Below the pieces are notes generated by a model, which was not told where the DNA came from, did not search any database, and was given only the letters and a program-made list of their open reading frames with translations. Positions 44,971 through 53,448 of a DNA stretch of 64,000 bases are shown here, in pieces. A program made the translations under genes and the position numbers. How positions within the stretch are numbered: position 1 is the first letter of the stretch; every line of letters begins with the position of its first letter. Source of the DNA: Ruminococcus sp. XPD3002 (GTDB lineage Bacteria; Bacillota; Clostridia; Oscillospirales; Ruminococcaceae); the NCBI GenBank assembly GCA_900119535.1, contig FPJT01000009.1, positions 94,146 through 158,145 of the forward strand. The letters run 5' to 3'.

Positions 44971-46944
44971 ATGAGAAAAAATAGAAGAATAGCTGCTTTA
45001 TTAACAGCCGGTTTATTAGCACTTACCCCTTGCGTTTCTGCTGGAATGATGTTTGCATCAGCTGCAGATGATAACTCAATCTCAATTACACCTGCAATAA
45101 AAGGAACACATAATTATGCCGCTTATCAGATTTTCAAGGGAACACTGAGTGGAACAGGTGCAGTTGATAATCCTGCTACAACAGATGTTGATGAGTCGGA
45201 TCCTTATGTGCTTTCTGACATAAAGTGGGGCGATAATGCCGCTGATGATTTCCTTACAAAACTGAAGGCAGACACAGTATTTAATCTTGTTGCTCCTGCT
45301 GAAGAAGGCGGTGCTAAGACAAGCATATTTGCTGATGCAGAAAATGCAGAAGATGTTGCTAATGTTCTGGAGCAATATACCGATAACAGCGATGTAGCAA
45401 TTGCGTTTGCAAAGTTTGCAGGCAATCACCTTAAGGGTGATGTTAAGGGTTCGGCTAATTCATCTCCTTATCAGATAGGTTCTCTTGCAGCAGGTTATTA
45501 TCTTGTTGAGGACACAGCGACCATAACAGACGGTGAGAATGCTAATCCTCGTACTCTCAATATGCTCAGGGTAGCTGGTGCAGTGTCAATGACGACTAAG
45601 GAAGATCTTCCTACTATCGATAAGAAGATCGATGAAAAGGGTGGAATTGCTGCTAATACAGCAAGTGTTGGTGATGTAGTTCCATATATCATTACATCAC
45701 ATGTTCCTGATATGACGGGCTATACCAAGTACTTCTTTGAATTGAATGATACTCTTTCAAAAGGTTTAGATTATAATTCCGACAGTTTAAGTATAACGAT
45801 TGGTAATAAAACATTAGTAGAAGGTACCGATTATACTATAGATACAGAAAAGGATGATTCAACTAATGTTACTTCGATTGACATTGTATTTAAGAATTTT
45901 ATTCAGTATGATGATGACAATCTTGATATATTCTTCAATGAAGACGATGCAGGTACATATTATAAAGTTGATGGAAAATATACAACAACCGCACCTGATC
46001 CTCTGTCTTCTTCAGAGAAAAAGTATACTAAAGATACTGGTATAGTTGTTAAGTATACTGCAACAGTAAATGAAAATGCAGATATGACACAGACAGGTAA
46101 TATCAATACCGCTCAGCTCACATATTCAAATAATCCTAATCAGGATGCAACAGGCGATCCAGGTAATCCTGATAAACCAAAGCCACCGGTAAAGGATGAT
46201 CCTTCCACTCCTGATGTTGATGAGTCAGAGCCAGGCGATCCTACAGGTCAGACACCTGAGATCAAGACAGTAACATACGTTACACAGATCGACCTGACAA
46301 AGACAAAGGCTGATGGAACAACACCGCTTGCAAACGCAACCTTCACCCTTGAAGGCTACCTGAAAACAGTAGGCGTTGCATCAGGTAAGTATTATGTAGA
46401 AGATGCAAGCGGCACATTCTATCGTCTTGCTGACGGCACATACACAGAAACAGATCCTACCACTAATAGCAAAACAGCTTATGAGAGTACAAACAAGAAG
46501 TATAAGCAGGTTGAAGCATCAGCTATTCCACCAGCTTCTAAGATATCCAAGGAAGTAACAACAGGTACTGATGGAAAGATCAACTTTGCAGGACTTGGTG
46601 AAGGTACTTACACAATCACCGAGAAAGCAGCTCCTTCTGGTTTCAACATGCTTAAAAAGCCTATAACTGTTACTATCACAGCTTCAGGCGTTTCTATCAC
46701 AGGTTGTGAATGGGGTTATGACTTGGTTGATGAAAATAACGCAACAATAGAAGCTGATTTTGAACAGGGCGATAAGGATGGCAATGCGTCTTATCTTCCA
46801 CTGACAGTTAAGAATACCGAAGGTTCAACCCTCCCATCAACAGGTGGCGTAGGAACAAAGCTGTTCTACCTCTTCGGTGGAATGTTAGCAGTTGGTTCAG
46901 GCGTAGTTCTGGTAACAAAGAAGAGAATGTCATACGAGAAGTAA
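44971..46944 (+). CDS. Major pilin (SpaA/FimA-type) with LPSTG signal
   Basis: About 657 residues: signal peptide (to about 34, SAADD), an N-terminal pilin domain (NYAAYQIFKGTLSG...), a central isopeptide-forming domain (DVVPYIITSHVPDMTGYTKYFFELNDTLSKGLDYN), a Pro/Asp-rich linker (GDPGNPDKPKPPVKDDP), a C-terminal Cna-B domain (IDLTKTKADGTTPLANATFTLEG ... GEGTYTITEKAAPSGFNML) with the E-box Glu in TEKAAP, and LPSTGGVG sorting signal. ATG 44971 follows GGAGG by 8 nt; the frame begins at 44956. It is polymerised by the sortase encoded downstream. Confidence 0.92.
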   Translation: MRKNRRIAALLTAGLLALTPCVSAGMMFASAADDNSISITPAIKGTHNYAAYQIFKGTLSGTGAVDNPATTDVDESDPYVLSDIKWGDNAADDFLTKLKADTVFNLVAPAEEGGAKTSIFADAENAEDVANVLEQYTDNSDVAIAFAKFAGNHLKGDVKGSANSSPYQIGSLAAGYYLVEDTATITDGENANPRTLNMLRVAGAVSMTTKEDLPTIDKKIDEKGGIAANTASVGDVVPYIITSHVPDMTGYTKYFFELNDTLSKGLDYNSDSLSITIGNKTLVEGTDYTIDTEKDDSTNVTSIDIVFKNFIQYDDDNLDIFFNEDDAGTYYKVDGKYTTTAPDPLSSSEKKYTKDTGIVVKYTATVNENADMTQTGNINTAQLTYSNNPNQDATGDPGNPDKPKPPVKDDPSTPDVDESEPGDPTGQTPEIKTVTYVTQIDLTKTKADGTTPLANATFTLEGYLKTVGVASGKYYVEDASGTFYRLADGTYTETDPTTNSKTAYESTNKKYKQVEASAIPPASKISKEVTTGTDGKINFAGLGEGTYTITEKAAPSGFNMLKKPITVTITASGVSITGCEWGYDLVDENNATIEADFEQGDKDGNASYLPLTVKNTEGSTLPSTGGVGTKLFYLFGGMLAVGSGVVLVTKKRMSYEK

Positions 46945-46978
46945 AAAACATTCATAACCACAAACCATAAACGCTAAA

Positions 46979-47010
46979 TTGCAGCGGGAGGGGAAACTCT
47001 CCCGCTGCAA
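46979..47010 (+). terminator. Stem-loop between major pilin and sortase genes
   Basis: Perfect 12-bp stem TTGCAGCGGGAG / CTCCCGCTGCAA with an 8-nt loop, not followed by a T tract. It could be a processing or partial-termination signal that keeps pilin mRNA above sortase mRNA. Confidence 0.65.
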
Positions 47011-47037
47011 AGTCATATCCGAAACAAGGGATCATAA

Positions 47038-47883
47038 ATGAAACGGAACATATTGAAATACCTGCTTATCTTCATATTTTTCTTAGGCATCGCACTATTG
47101 TTATATCCTGCGGTAAGCGACTATGTCAATTCGAGGCATCAGTCAACGGTGATACAGAGCTATCAGGATGCGGTGGAAAACATAGGCGACGATGAAAAGG
47201 AGCGGATGATAAAACAGGCTGAGGAATACAATAAAAGACTCGCTCAGACGGCAGGAGCATTTTATGATCCTGATCTTGTTGAAGGGTATATGGAAACGCT
47301 TGATATTACGGGAACGGGTATAATGGGTTATCTTAATATAGACAAGATAGACCTTGAACTTCCCGTATACCATACGGTCGGCAGGGATGTGCTCCAGGTA
47401 GCTGTGGGACACCTCCCAGGTACCAGTCTTCCCGTAGGCGGAAAAGGCACTCATACCGTACTTTCGGGACACAGAGGACTTCCGAGTGCAAAGCTGTTCT
47501 CGGACCTTGACAAAATGGAGATCGGTGACCGCTTTACAATAACGGTACTTTCCGAGGTCTATACATACGAGGTTGAACAGATAAAGACTGTTGAACCCTA
47601 TGAGGTAGATGATCTTCAGATAGATCCCGAAAAGGACCTGTGTACGCTGTTTACCTGTACGCCTTACGGAATAAACACTCAGAGACTTTTCGTGACTGCT
47701 GTACGAGTTCCCACGGAAAAGATCGATGAGGTACGTGTTCATTACACTAATGAAGCCTACAGGGTAACACCTGCGATAGTTGCGCCGATAATGGCGGTGC
47801 CTGTTCTGCTGATACTATACATAATAATGCTGGTATCAGGAAGAAGGAGACGCAGGTCGGGAAGTAACGAACACAAGAATTGA
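47038..47883 (+). CDS. Class C (pilus-polymerising) sortase, right operon
   Basis: A 281-residue class C sortase: N-terminal helix (7-25), lid YDPDL (about residue 79), His in SGHRGLPSA, Cys/Arg in TLFTCTPYGINTQRLFV, and a C-terminal helix with basic tail GRRRRRSG. It is a paralogue of the left-arm sortase (both have LDITGTGIMGY before the barrel). It builds the fibre from the major pilin and attaches the adhesin. Confidence 0.94.
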   Translation: MKRNILKYLLIFIFFLGIALLLYPAVSDYVNSRHQSTVIQSYQDAVENIGDDEKERMIKQAEEYNKRLAQTAGAFYDPDLVEGYMETLDITGTGIMGYLNIDKIDLELPVYHTVGRDVLQVAVGHLPGTSLPVGGKGTHTVLSGHRGLPSAKLFSDLDKMEIGDRFTITVLSEVYTYEVEQIKTVEPYEVDDLQIDPEKDLCTLFTCTPYGINTQRLFVTAVRVPTEKIDEVRVHYTNEAYRVTPAIVAPIMAVPVLLILYIIMLVSGRRRRRSGSNEHKN

Positions 47884-47910
47884 TGAACGTGGTATTTATG
47901 CCGGAAAAAA

Positions 47911-47948
47911 GCTCTCCGAAGCGCTTATAATGCTTCGGGGAGCCTTTT
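47911..47948 (+). terminator. Right pilus operon terminator
   Basis: Arms GCTCTCCGAAGC (47911-47922) and GCTTCGGGGAGC (47932-47943), followed by CTTTTG. Confidence 0.85.
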
Positions 47949-47996
47949 GTTTATCTTGCTTTAACTGTTATAAGAGTAACTTATGGCTTACAAATA

Positions 47997-48025
47997 TTGA
48001 AATAGTCCGTCTGACGTGATATAAT
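47997..48025 (+). promoter_or_regulatory. Promoter of the LRR/dockerin gene
   Basis: TTGAAA (47997-48002), 17-nt spacer, TATAAT (48020-48025), 45 nt before the ATG at 48070, which has GGGAGG. Confidence 0.75.
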
Positions 48026-48069
48026 AGATGTATAGTTTTACGTAAAAACTGTTTAGGGAGGTACTAATC

Positions 48070-49959
48070 ATGAAACGAACACTGGCACTTATATTATGTA
48101 TGACCGCACTTGCTTCTTCGGGTACAGCCTATGCTGAAGACAATACAGTAAAAGCTGCAGATATCGATAAAACTGCATATGAGTACATGCTGAAGAATCC
48201 GAATTTTGACTTTGAAGCTGATACAGACGGGGACGGGATCATCAGTGAAAACGAACTTAAAGCGATGCCAAAGCTTCTTCTTGATCTTACGGGAGTAAAA
48301 GATATATCATGGCTGAAAAGAATGGATTCGCTGAATACTCTGTACCTCGAAAACGGAGATTTCACCGATCTTTCTTTCCTGACCGGGATGAGTTCGCTTA
48401 AAAGTCTGATACTATCCCGTGTACCTGTTGAAGACATAAGCTTTGTCAAGGACATGGAACTTGACGAGTTTGTCATTCAGCTTGATGATGATTATCCTCC
48501 TGAGAAGCTGTTTGATATTATCAGGTGGAAGGACTGTCAGGTGGATGAGGGATATGCTGCACTTGCGGGAGGACTTCCCGAAGGAATTATCGATTACGGA
48601 TACGGCGAGAAAAATGATATCGTTTTCAAGATAGAGGATACTGAGATCGCAGATATTCTCTCAGGTACATCATCACCGTGGCGTTACGCATCTGCTCAGA
48701 TATTCGGAAAGAAAGCAGGTACTACGAAGTACACAGTGGAATGCGGCGGCAAGGCAGTACATACGGGAACAATAACCGTTGCTCCTACGAAGAATACTTA
48801 TGATCCTCCGCTGGAAGAACCGAAGGACATAAAAGTCTATAATGAGCTTTCAATTGTGATCGGTGACAGCATTTACAACCTCACTGAGAACGGCTGGGAG
48901 AAAAAATATGATGACGTTCTGTGCAGGACTGATCTGAGATATCTTAACCTTAAAACTCTGGCGACACCTAACGTTGATGTACTTGTTTTCAAAGACGGAA
49001 AAGTACTGATAGAGGATAAACCTGTTGAGCTCGGAATCGGAAAGATAGTGTATGCTGATAGGAGTTTCCTTGTGGACGAGAAGGGAAGTGCGTACATTCT
49101 CGAAAAGGACGAATCAGGCGAGTTCAGAACTTTCAAGGTCGGGGATAACTTCGAGTGCCCGATAAAGGGGACGGATAAGGGATATCTGGACAGATCGGGC
49201 AAGTTAGTATACGTTGACAGACAGGAAGAAAAAGGCTGGCCGACTTCCATAACATCGCCAATATCCGCTTTGAGCGATTATTTTGTGGACGATAAAAACA
49301 TACTGTGGCATGTTGAACCAGGTGTTAAGGGAGCTATAGTTAAAAAGATAGCTGAAAATGTGGTATCGGTGGCATATACACATTATGACAACAAGTACTA
49401 CGGTCCGCTTTATACCGATAAGGACGGTATCAGCTATACCCTTGAAAAGGGAACTGTCGCAGTACCTGACGGTATTTCTTCATCTTCCCGTACAGTACGT
49501 GTTTGCGGACTATTTATTCCTTACCAAAAAGGTCCGGTTAGTTATCAGACTGCCGGCGGTTCGGGCGGAGTAACATATGATTACATTATTTCAAATGACG
49601 ATGTGATGTATATCAATAACGGCGAAAAGAAGAACTCAATAACCAACGTGGAGCGCTATATCAACTGCATTAATAACGAAAAAGGGAAAACTGTATTCTT
49701 CATGCGCAAGGACAATACGATCTGGCAGTATGATACATATACCGACGAATTTACCAAGACGGATATCACTGTTTCTGTATCAGATAAAAGGGGAGATATC
49801 AACGGTGATACTGCCCTGGACGGAAAGGACCTTGAACTTCTTGCACAGTTCATAACTCAGCCGCAGTCTACGGTCAGAGCAGAAGATATCAACGGCGACG
49901 GAAAGATAAATACATTCGATATCGTTGCCCTCAGACGCATGATCGCAGAGGCAAAATGA
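48070..49959 (+). CDS. Secreted protein with N-terminal EF-hand, short LRR and C-terminal dockerin
   Basis: A 629-residue protein: signal peptide (1-22, ending AYAED), an EF-hand-like loop DTDGDGIISENEL (about 55-68), two or three leucine-rich repeats (LNTLYLENGDFTDLSFLTG, LKSLILSRVPVEDISFV), a long beta-propeller-like region of repeated short strands (about 240-555, unrecognised), and a dockerin GDINGDTALDGKDLELLAQFIT then EDINGDGKINTFDIVALRRMIAE (about 576-628). It is a candidate cellulosomal or surface structural protein rather than an enzyme. Its stop overlaps the next gene's start by 4 bp, linking a secreted protein with a cytoplasmic one. Confidence 0.88.
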   Translation: MKRTLALILCMTALASSGTAYAEDNTVKAADIDKTAYEYMLKNPNFDFEADTDGDGIISENELKAMPKLLLDLTGVKDISWLKRMDSLNTLYLENGDFTDLSFLTGMSSLKSLILSRVPVEDISFVKDMELDEFVIQLDDDYPPEKLFDIIRWKDCQVDEGYAALAGGLPEGIIDYGYGEKNDIVFKIEDTEIADILSGTSSPWRYASAQIFGKKAGTTKYTVECGGKAVHTGTITVAPTKNTYDPPLEEPKDIKVYNELSIVIGDSIYNLTENGWEKKYDDVLCRTDLRYLNLKTLATPNVDVLVFKDGKVLIEDKPVELGIGKIVYADRSFLVDEKGSAYILEKDESGEFRTFKVGDNFECPIKGTDKGYLDRSGKLVYVDRQEEKGWPTSITSPISALSDYFVDDKNILWHVEPGVKGAIVKKIAENVVSVAYTHYDNKYYGPLYTDKDGISYTLEKGTVAVPDGISSSSRTVRVCGLFIPYQKGPVSYQTAGGSGGVTYDYIISNDDVMYINNGEKKNSITNVERYINCINNEKGKTVFFMRKDNTIWQYDTYTDEFTKTDITVSVSDKRGDINGDTALDGKDLELLAQFITQPQSTVRAEDINGDGKINTFDIVALRRMIAEAK

Positions 49960-50720
49960 TGTATACAAAGGAAGAGATAAGAGCGGTACGCTTTTACACA
50001 GGTGACGTCGAGGGCAGTGAACCTTTCTGGAGTGATCCGAAAGCGTATGTGGTGCTGAATTCGCTGTTTTTTGACGGGATCGGAACAGAAACAGCAAGGG
50101 CAGGTGAGGGAAAGTACCTTGATCCCGACATAATTGCGGATATTCCTCGACTTGCAGGCTTTTTCAACGCACTGTTCTCTGTATTCGGGAAGAACCGCTC
50201 CGAAACAGAAAGACATACTTTCCGTGTTGAGCGTTTTTCGGACTACTCGGTAATGAAGCAGAAAGGACACACAGTTTCTTTCACCTCCACATCCGAGGCA
50301 GGCTTTCTCAGCGAGTACCGTGACAGGACTGGTATCGCACTTATGAAGTTTATCATACCGCAGGGAACTCCATGTATACCGATGGGAGAGGTACTGAGCG
50401 AATACGTTAAATCCTCCGAGGCGGAGGTCCTTCTTCCGCCGTTTATGGAGCTTGATATTACTGAAAGTGCAGTGAGTCCCGGGAATATGTGCATAACCGA
50501 CAGGAACGGCGCTCCTCCTGTAACGGAGTGCAGGGTGTTATGCGGAAAGTACCGCCGTATTACCGTGAACGAAAACAGTGATAAATACGGTGCAGAGGCA
50601 GGGATCAGGGTATTTAACGCACTGAACGAGGGCAGAGAACCTTCGGCTGAGGATATAGCCCTGTACATCGCATGGAAACGTGAATTGTTCACGGTATCAG
50701 AAAGGACAGATAATGACTAA
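49956..50720 (+). CDS. Possible ADP-ribosyltransferase-fold protein (cytoplasmic)
   Basis: A 254-residue protein without signal peptide. The pattern is that of ADP-ribosyltransferase toxins of the Arg-Ser-Glu type: a conserved-type Arg in HTFRVERFSDY (about residue 90), an STS motif in TVSFTSTSEAGF (about 109-115) and an ExE-like KSSEAEVLLPPFMELDI (about 155-171). The EVLLPP spelling follows the catalytic Glu in many such enzymes. Similarity is by motif only and a catalytically dead relative is possible. It overlaps the COG0523 GTPase gene by 8 bp and the dockerin gene by 4 bp. Confidence 0.5.
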   Translation: MMYTKEEIRAVRFYTGDVEGSEPFWSDPKAYVVLNSLFFDGIGTETARAGEGKYLDPDIIADIPRLAGFFNALFSVFGKNRSETERHTFRVERFSDYSVMKQKGHTVSFTSTSEAGFLSEYRDRTGIALMKFIIPQGTPCIPMGEVLSEYVKSSEAEVLLPPFMELDITESAVSPGNMCITDRNGAPPVTECRVLCGKYRRITVNENSDKYGAEAGIRVFNALNEGREPSAEDIALYIAWKRELFTVSERTDND

Positions 50721-51684
50721 AATAGACCTTATTACGGGTATACTCGGTTCGGGTAAGACCACATTCATACGCCGATATGCAAGACACCTTATTGACAAGG
50801 GAATGAGGATAGCTATACTCGAAAACGATTTCGGAGCGGTAAATGCTGATATGCTGATGCTTCAGGATCTGAAATGCGATAACTGTCAGCTTGCAATGAT
50901 AACAGGCGGCGGTGATCCCGACTGTCACAGAAGACGTTTCAAGACTCAGCTCATATCACTGAGTATGCAGGGATTTGACCGTGTTATAGTCGAACCTTCG
51001 GGCATTTTTGATATGGACGAATTTTTTGACACCCTCCACGAACCGCCTATAGACAGCTGGTTCGAGGTAGGATGCATACTTACCGTTGCGGACGCCGAGA
51101 CCGATGACATCCTAACCGATCAGATGGAGTATTTTCTTGGTTCAGAGGCGGCATGCTGCGGAAAACTTCTTCTCAGCAAGTGCAGGGAAGGGGACAGGGA
51201 GGTGGCTTCCGAGCGTATACTTGCACATATAAACCGTGCCCTTGAATTTATCCGCTGCGACAGAAGACTTTCTTCAAAGGACGTATTCTCTGCGGACTGG
51301 GAGAATATGACGGATGCGGACTACGAACTGCTGATGAATTCGGGTTATCGCAATTCGGCATACGTAAAGCAGTTCAGCTTCGAGGACATACACAGTGAAG
51401 TACACTACTTCATGAATATAAGAGTTCCTGAAAGCGAAGCGGAGAAGATGATAAACGGTATAATGGCGGATGAGCGCTGCGGAAAGATATTCCGCATAAA
51501 GGGCTCACTGCCTGCTGAGAACGGCGAGTGGCTGAGGATAAATGCCATGAAGGAAAACACCGTTATCAATCGTGTGCGAGAGGGGCAGGCAGTGCTTATA
51601 GTCATAGGCGACGATATCGACCGCAGTGCAGTTGACAGTCACATTGTTCCGCTCAATACCGACAGTGAATATATATCGATATGA
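50713..51684 (+). CDS. COG0523-type GTPase (CobW/YeiR-like metallochaperone family)
   Basis: A 323-residue G3E GTPase: Walker A GILGSGKTT (residue 8), Mg-binding ENDFG, Walker B VIVEPSGIFD, and LLLSKC in place of the usual N/TKxD base-specificity motif. Where typical members have CxCC (metal site), this one has GGGDPDC, preceded by CDNC, so metal handling is altered or uses other cysteines. Start ATG 50713 follows AAAGGA. Family members deliver zinc, cobalt or nickel. Coupling with the ADP-ribosyltransferase-like gene suggests joint function, which is inference. Confidence 0.82.
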   Translation: MTKIDLITGILGSGKTTFIRRYARHLIDKGMRIAILENDFGAVNADMLMLQDLKCDNCQLAMITGGGDPDCHRRRFKTQLISLSMQGFDRVIVEPSGIFDMDEFFDTLHEPPIDSWFEVGCILTVADAETDDILTDQMEYFLGSEAACCGKLLLSKCREGDREVASERILAHINRALEFIRCDRRLSSKDVFSADWENMTDADYELLMNSGYRNSAYVKQFSFEDIHSEVHYFMNIRVPESEAEKMINGIMADERCGKIFRIKGSLPAENGEWLRINAMKENTVINRVREGQAVLIVIGDDIDRSAVDSHIVPLNTDSEYISI

Positions 51685-51796
51685 CATAAAAGATTGAGAT
51701 CAATAATTCGGGGATCCAAAAGGCAGAGCCCTGCGATACGAAGTGCCATGCAAGAGAGGGCGTTCCCCGATGAAGCCATACTTTTTGATAAACTGA

Positions 51797-51825
51797 AGCC
51801 ATAGCATTATGTCAATGCTATGGCT
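51797..51825. terminator. Stem-loop downstream of the GTPase gene
   Basis: Arms AGCCATAGCAT (51797-51807) and ATGCTATGGCT (51815-51825), followed by CAATTACAG, a poor T tract. The remainder of 51685-51983 holds CGGGG/CCCCG inverted repeats and the sigma-factor promoter, no gene. Confidence 0.5.
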
Positions 51826-51924
51826 CAATTACAGTTTGCGGACTGAAAAAAATTTTTTCGGCTCACAATGAAAAAAGTCCCGGAAATGCCGATTTTTCGG
51901 GAGAAAAAATTTTTTGAAATTTTT

Positions 51925-51952
51925 TGTAACGAATCCTTGCTTTGTCCGTCTA
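51925..51952 (+). promoter_or_regulatory. ECF-type promoter, probably autoregulatory
   Basis: TGTAAC (51925-51930), 16-nt spacer, CGTCTA (51947-51952). AAC/CGTC elements are the classic form recognised by extracytoplasmic-function sigma factors, and it lies directly upstream of the sigma gene. Confidence 0.75.
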
Positions 51953-51983
51953 ACCTACAGAAGCAGGAAAGGAGGTGTGATGA

Positions 51984-52478
51984 TTGGATAAAAAGACTGC
52001 AGAACAACTGTATGAGACCTGCTATATGAAAGTCTACTCTTATGTGATGACTCTTGCAAAGGACAAACATGCTGCTGAGGAGATAACGCAGGAGACCTTT
52101 TTCAAGGCAATGACTACTCAGCATACTTTCCGCGGCGAATCGGAATCGTATTCATGGCTTTGTGCTATCGCCAAGAACGCATTTATAGATTCAACAAGAA
52201 AGCAGTCCCGTTTACAGGAAGAACCTGATGAACCTCAGGCTGATATAGGTACCGATATCGAGCAGAGCATAACAGATCAGGATACATCATTCCGTATACA
52301 TCTTCTGCTTCATTCAATGGAGGAACCATACAGGGAAGTCTTTGAACTAAGAGTGTTCGGGGAACTGTCCTTTACCCAGATAGGTGCTATTTTCGGAAAG
52401 ACAGAGACCTGGGCGCGAGTCACCTATCATCGTGCCAGATTAAAGCTTAAGGAAAGGATGGATAAAAATGAAATATAA
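51984..52478 (+). CDS. ECF RNA polymerase sigma factor
   Basis: A 164-residue sigma-70 family factor with only regions 2 and 4. Region 2 reads YVMTLAKDKHAAEEITQETFFKAM...SYSWLCAIAKNAFIDSTRK, and region 4 YREVFELRVFGELSFTQIGAIFGKTETWARVTYHRARLKLKE. Start is TTG at 51984 with an ideal GGAGGTG 8 nt upstream. It is followed, with an 11-bp overlap, by a zinc-finger anti-sigma factor and then a DUF4097 lipoprotein, forming an envelope-stress type unit. Confidence 0.94.
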   Translation: MDKKTAEQLYETCYMKVYSYVMTLAKDKHAAEEITQETFFKAMTTQHTFRGESESYSWLCAIAKNAFIDSTRKQSRLQEEPDEPQADIGTDIEQSITDQDTSFRIHLLLHSMEEPYREVFELRVFGELSFTQIGAIFGKTETWARVTYHRARLKLKERMDKNEI

Positions 52479-53448
52479 TTGTGAAATGATACGTGATCTG
52501 CTTCCGCTTTACAAGGATCAGGCTTGCAGTAAAGCCAGTGCAGAAGCGGTTGAAGAGCATCTTGCAGAGTGTCCCGATTGTACGGGACTGCTGGAGGAAA
52601 TGAACAGCTTCAACATCGAGGAAACAATAAAACAGGAACGAAACGACGTTATCAAAACTCAGGCGAAATACTTCAAGCGCAAGAGTGCGATCGTTGGAAC
52701 AGTAATAGGTGCGGTATTTTCGCTGCCTATACTTATCTGCCTGATAGTGGACCTTGTATCGGGTTCGGGACTCAGCTGGTTCTTTATCGTGCTTGCGGCA
52801 ATGCTGATACCTGCTTCGTTGATAGTAGTGCCGCTTATGGCTGAAAAAAATAAGGGACTCTGGACTATCGGCAGTTTTGCCGCAAGCCTGACCGTTCTGC
52901 TTGCCGTGTGCTGTATTTATTCTGGCGGAAGCTGGTTCTTTACCGCAGCATTTTCGGTAATTTTCGGATTAGCGCTGATATTTACTCCGTTTATCGTAAG
53001 AGCGGAGCCTGTAGCGAAACGACTCGGTAATAATAAGCTTTTCACTGTTGCTGCGGTCTATACTCTAACTTTTGTATTGATGATGTTAAGTATCGGACTT
53101 AGCTACGGTAAACCGGGATTCTTCCGTACAGCTGCAGCTTGCTCGCTGCCTGCACTGGTATACGTCTGGGGAATGTTCCTGCTGATACGTCTGCCAAAGT
53201 GGAACGGTTATCTTAAAGCAGCCTGCTGCATAGCATTCTCGGCTCTGATGTATTTCTTTTCGGATGCACCTGTGCTGATGATGCTCGGACAGGAACCAAG
53301 ACTGCCGCAGTTCGGAGCAGGATTTACTTCGGCAAGCGGCATTAACGACAGCATAAGCTGGATAATATTGATATCGGGAGCAGTTATAGCAGCTGTAATG
53401 GCTGTTATAGGTGCAATTAAAAACAATTCTGGGAGGAATAACAAATGA
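52468..53448 (+). CDS. Membrane anti-sigma factor with zf-HC2 domain
   Basis: A 326-residue protein. The N-terminal zinc-binding anti-sigma domain has HLAECPDC (HxxxCxxC, residues about 31-38) and an upstream Cys, followed by a linker and about eight membrane helices (about 78-320). It would hold the sigma factor at the membrane until a signal is received. No protease-site signature was sought. Overlaps the sigma gene and, by 4 bp, the lipoprotein gene. Confidence 0.88.
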   Translation: MKYNCEMIRDLLPLYKDQACSKASAEAVEEHLAECPDCTGLLEEMNSFNIEETIKQERNDVIKTQAKYFKRKSAIVGTVIGAVFSLPILICLIVDLVSGSGLSWFFIVLAAMLIPASLIVVPLMAEKNKGLWTIGSFAASLTVLLAVCCIYSGGSWFFTAAFSVIFGLALIFTPFIVRAEPVAKRLGNNKLFTVAAVYTLTFVLMMLSIGLSYGKPGFFRTAAACSLPALVYVWGMFLLIRLPKWNGYLKAACCIAFSALMYFFSDAPVLMMLGQEPRLPQFGAGFTSASGINDSISWIILISGAVIAAVMAVIGAIKNNSGRNNK

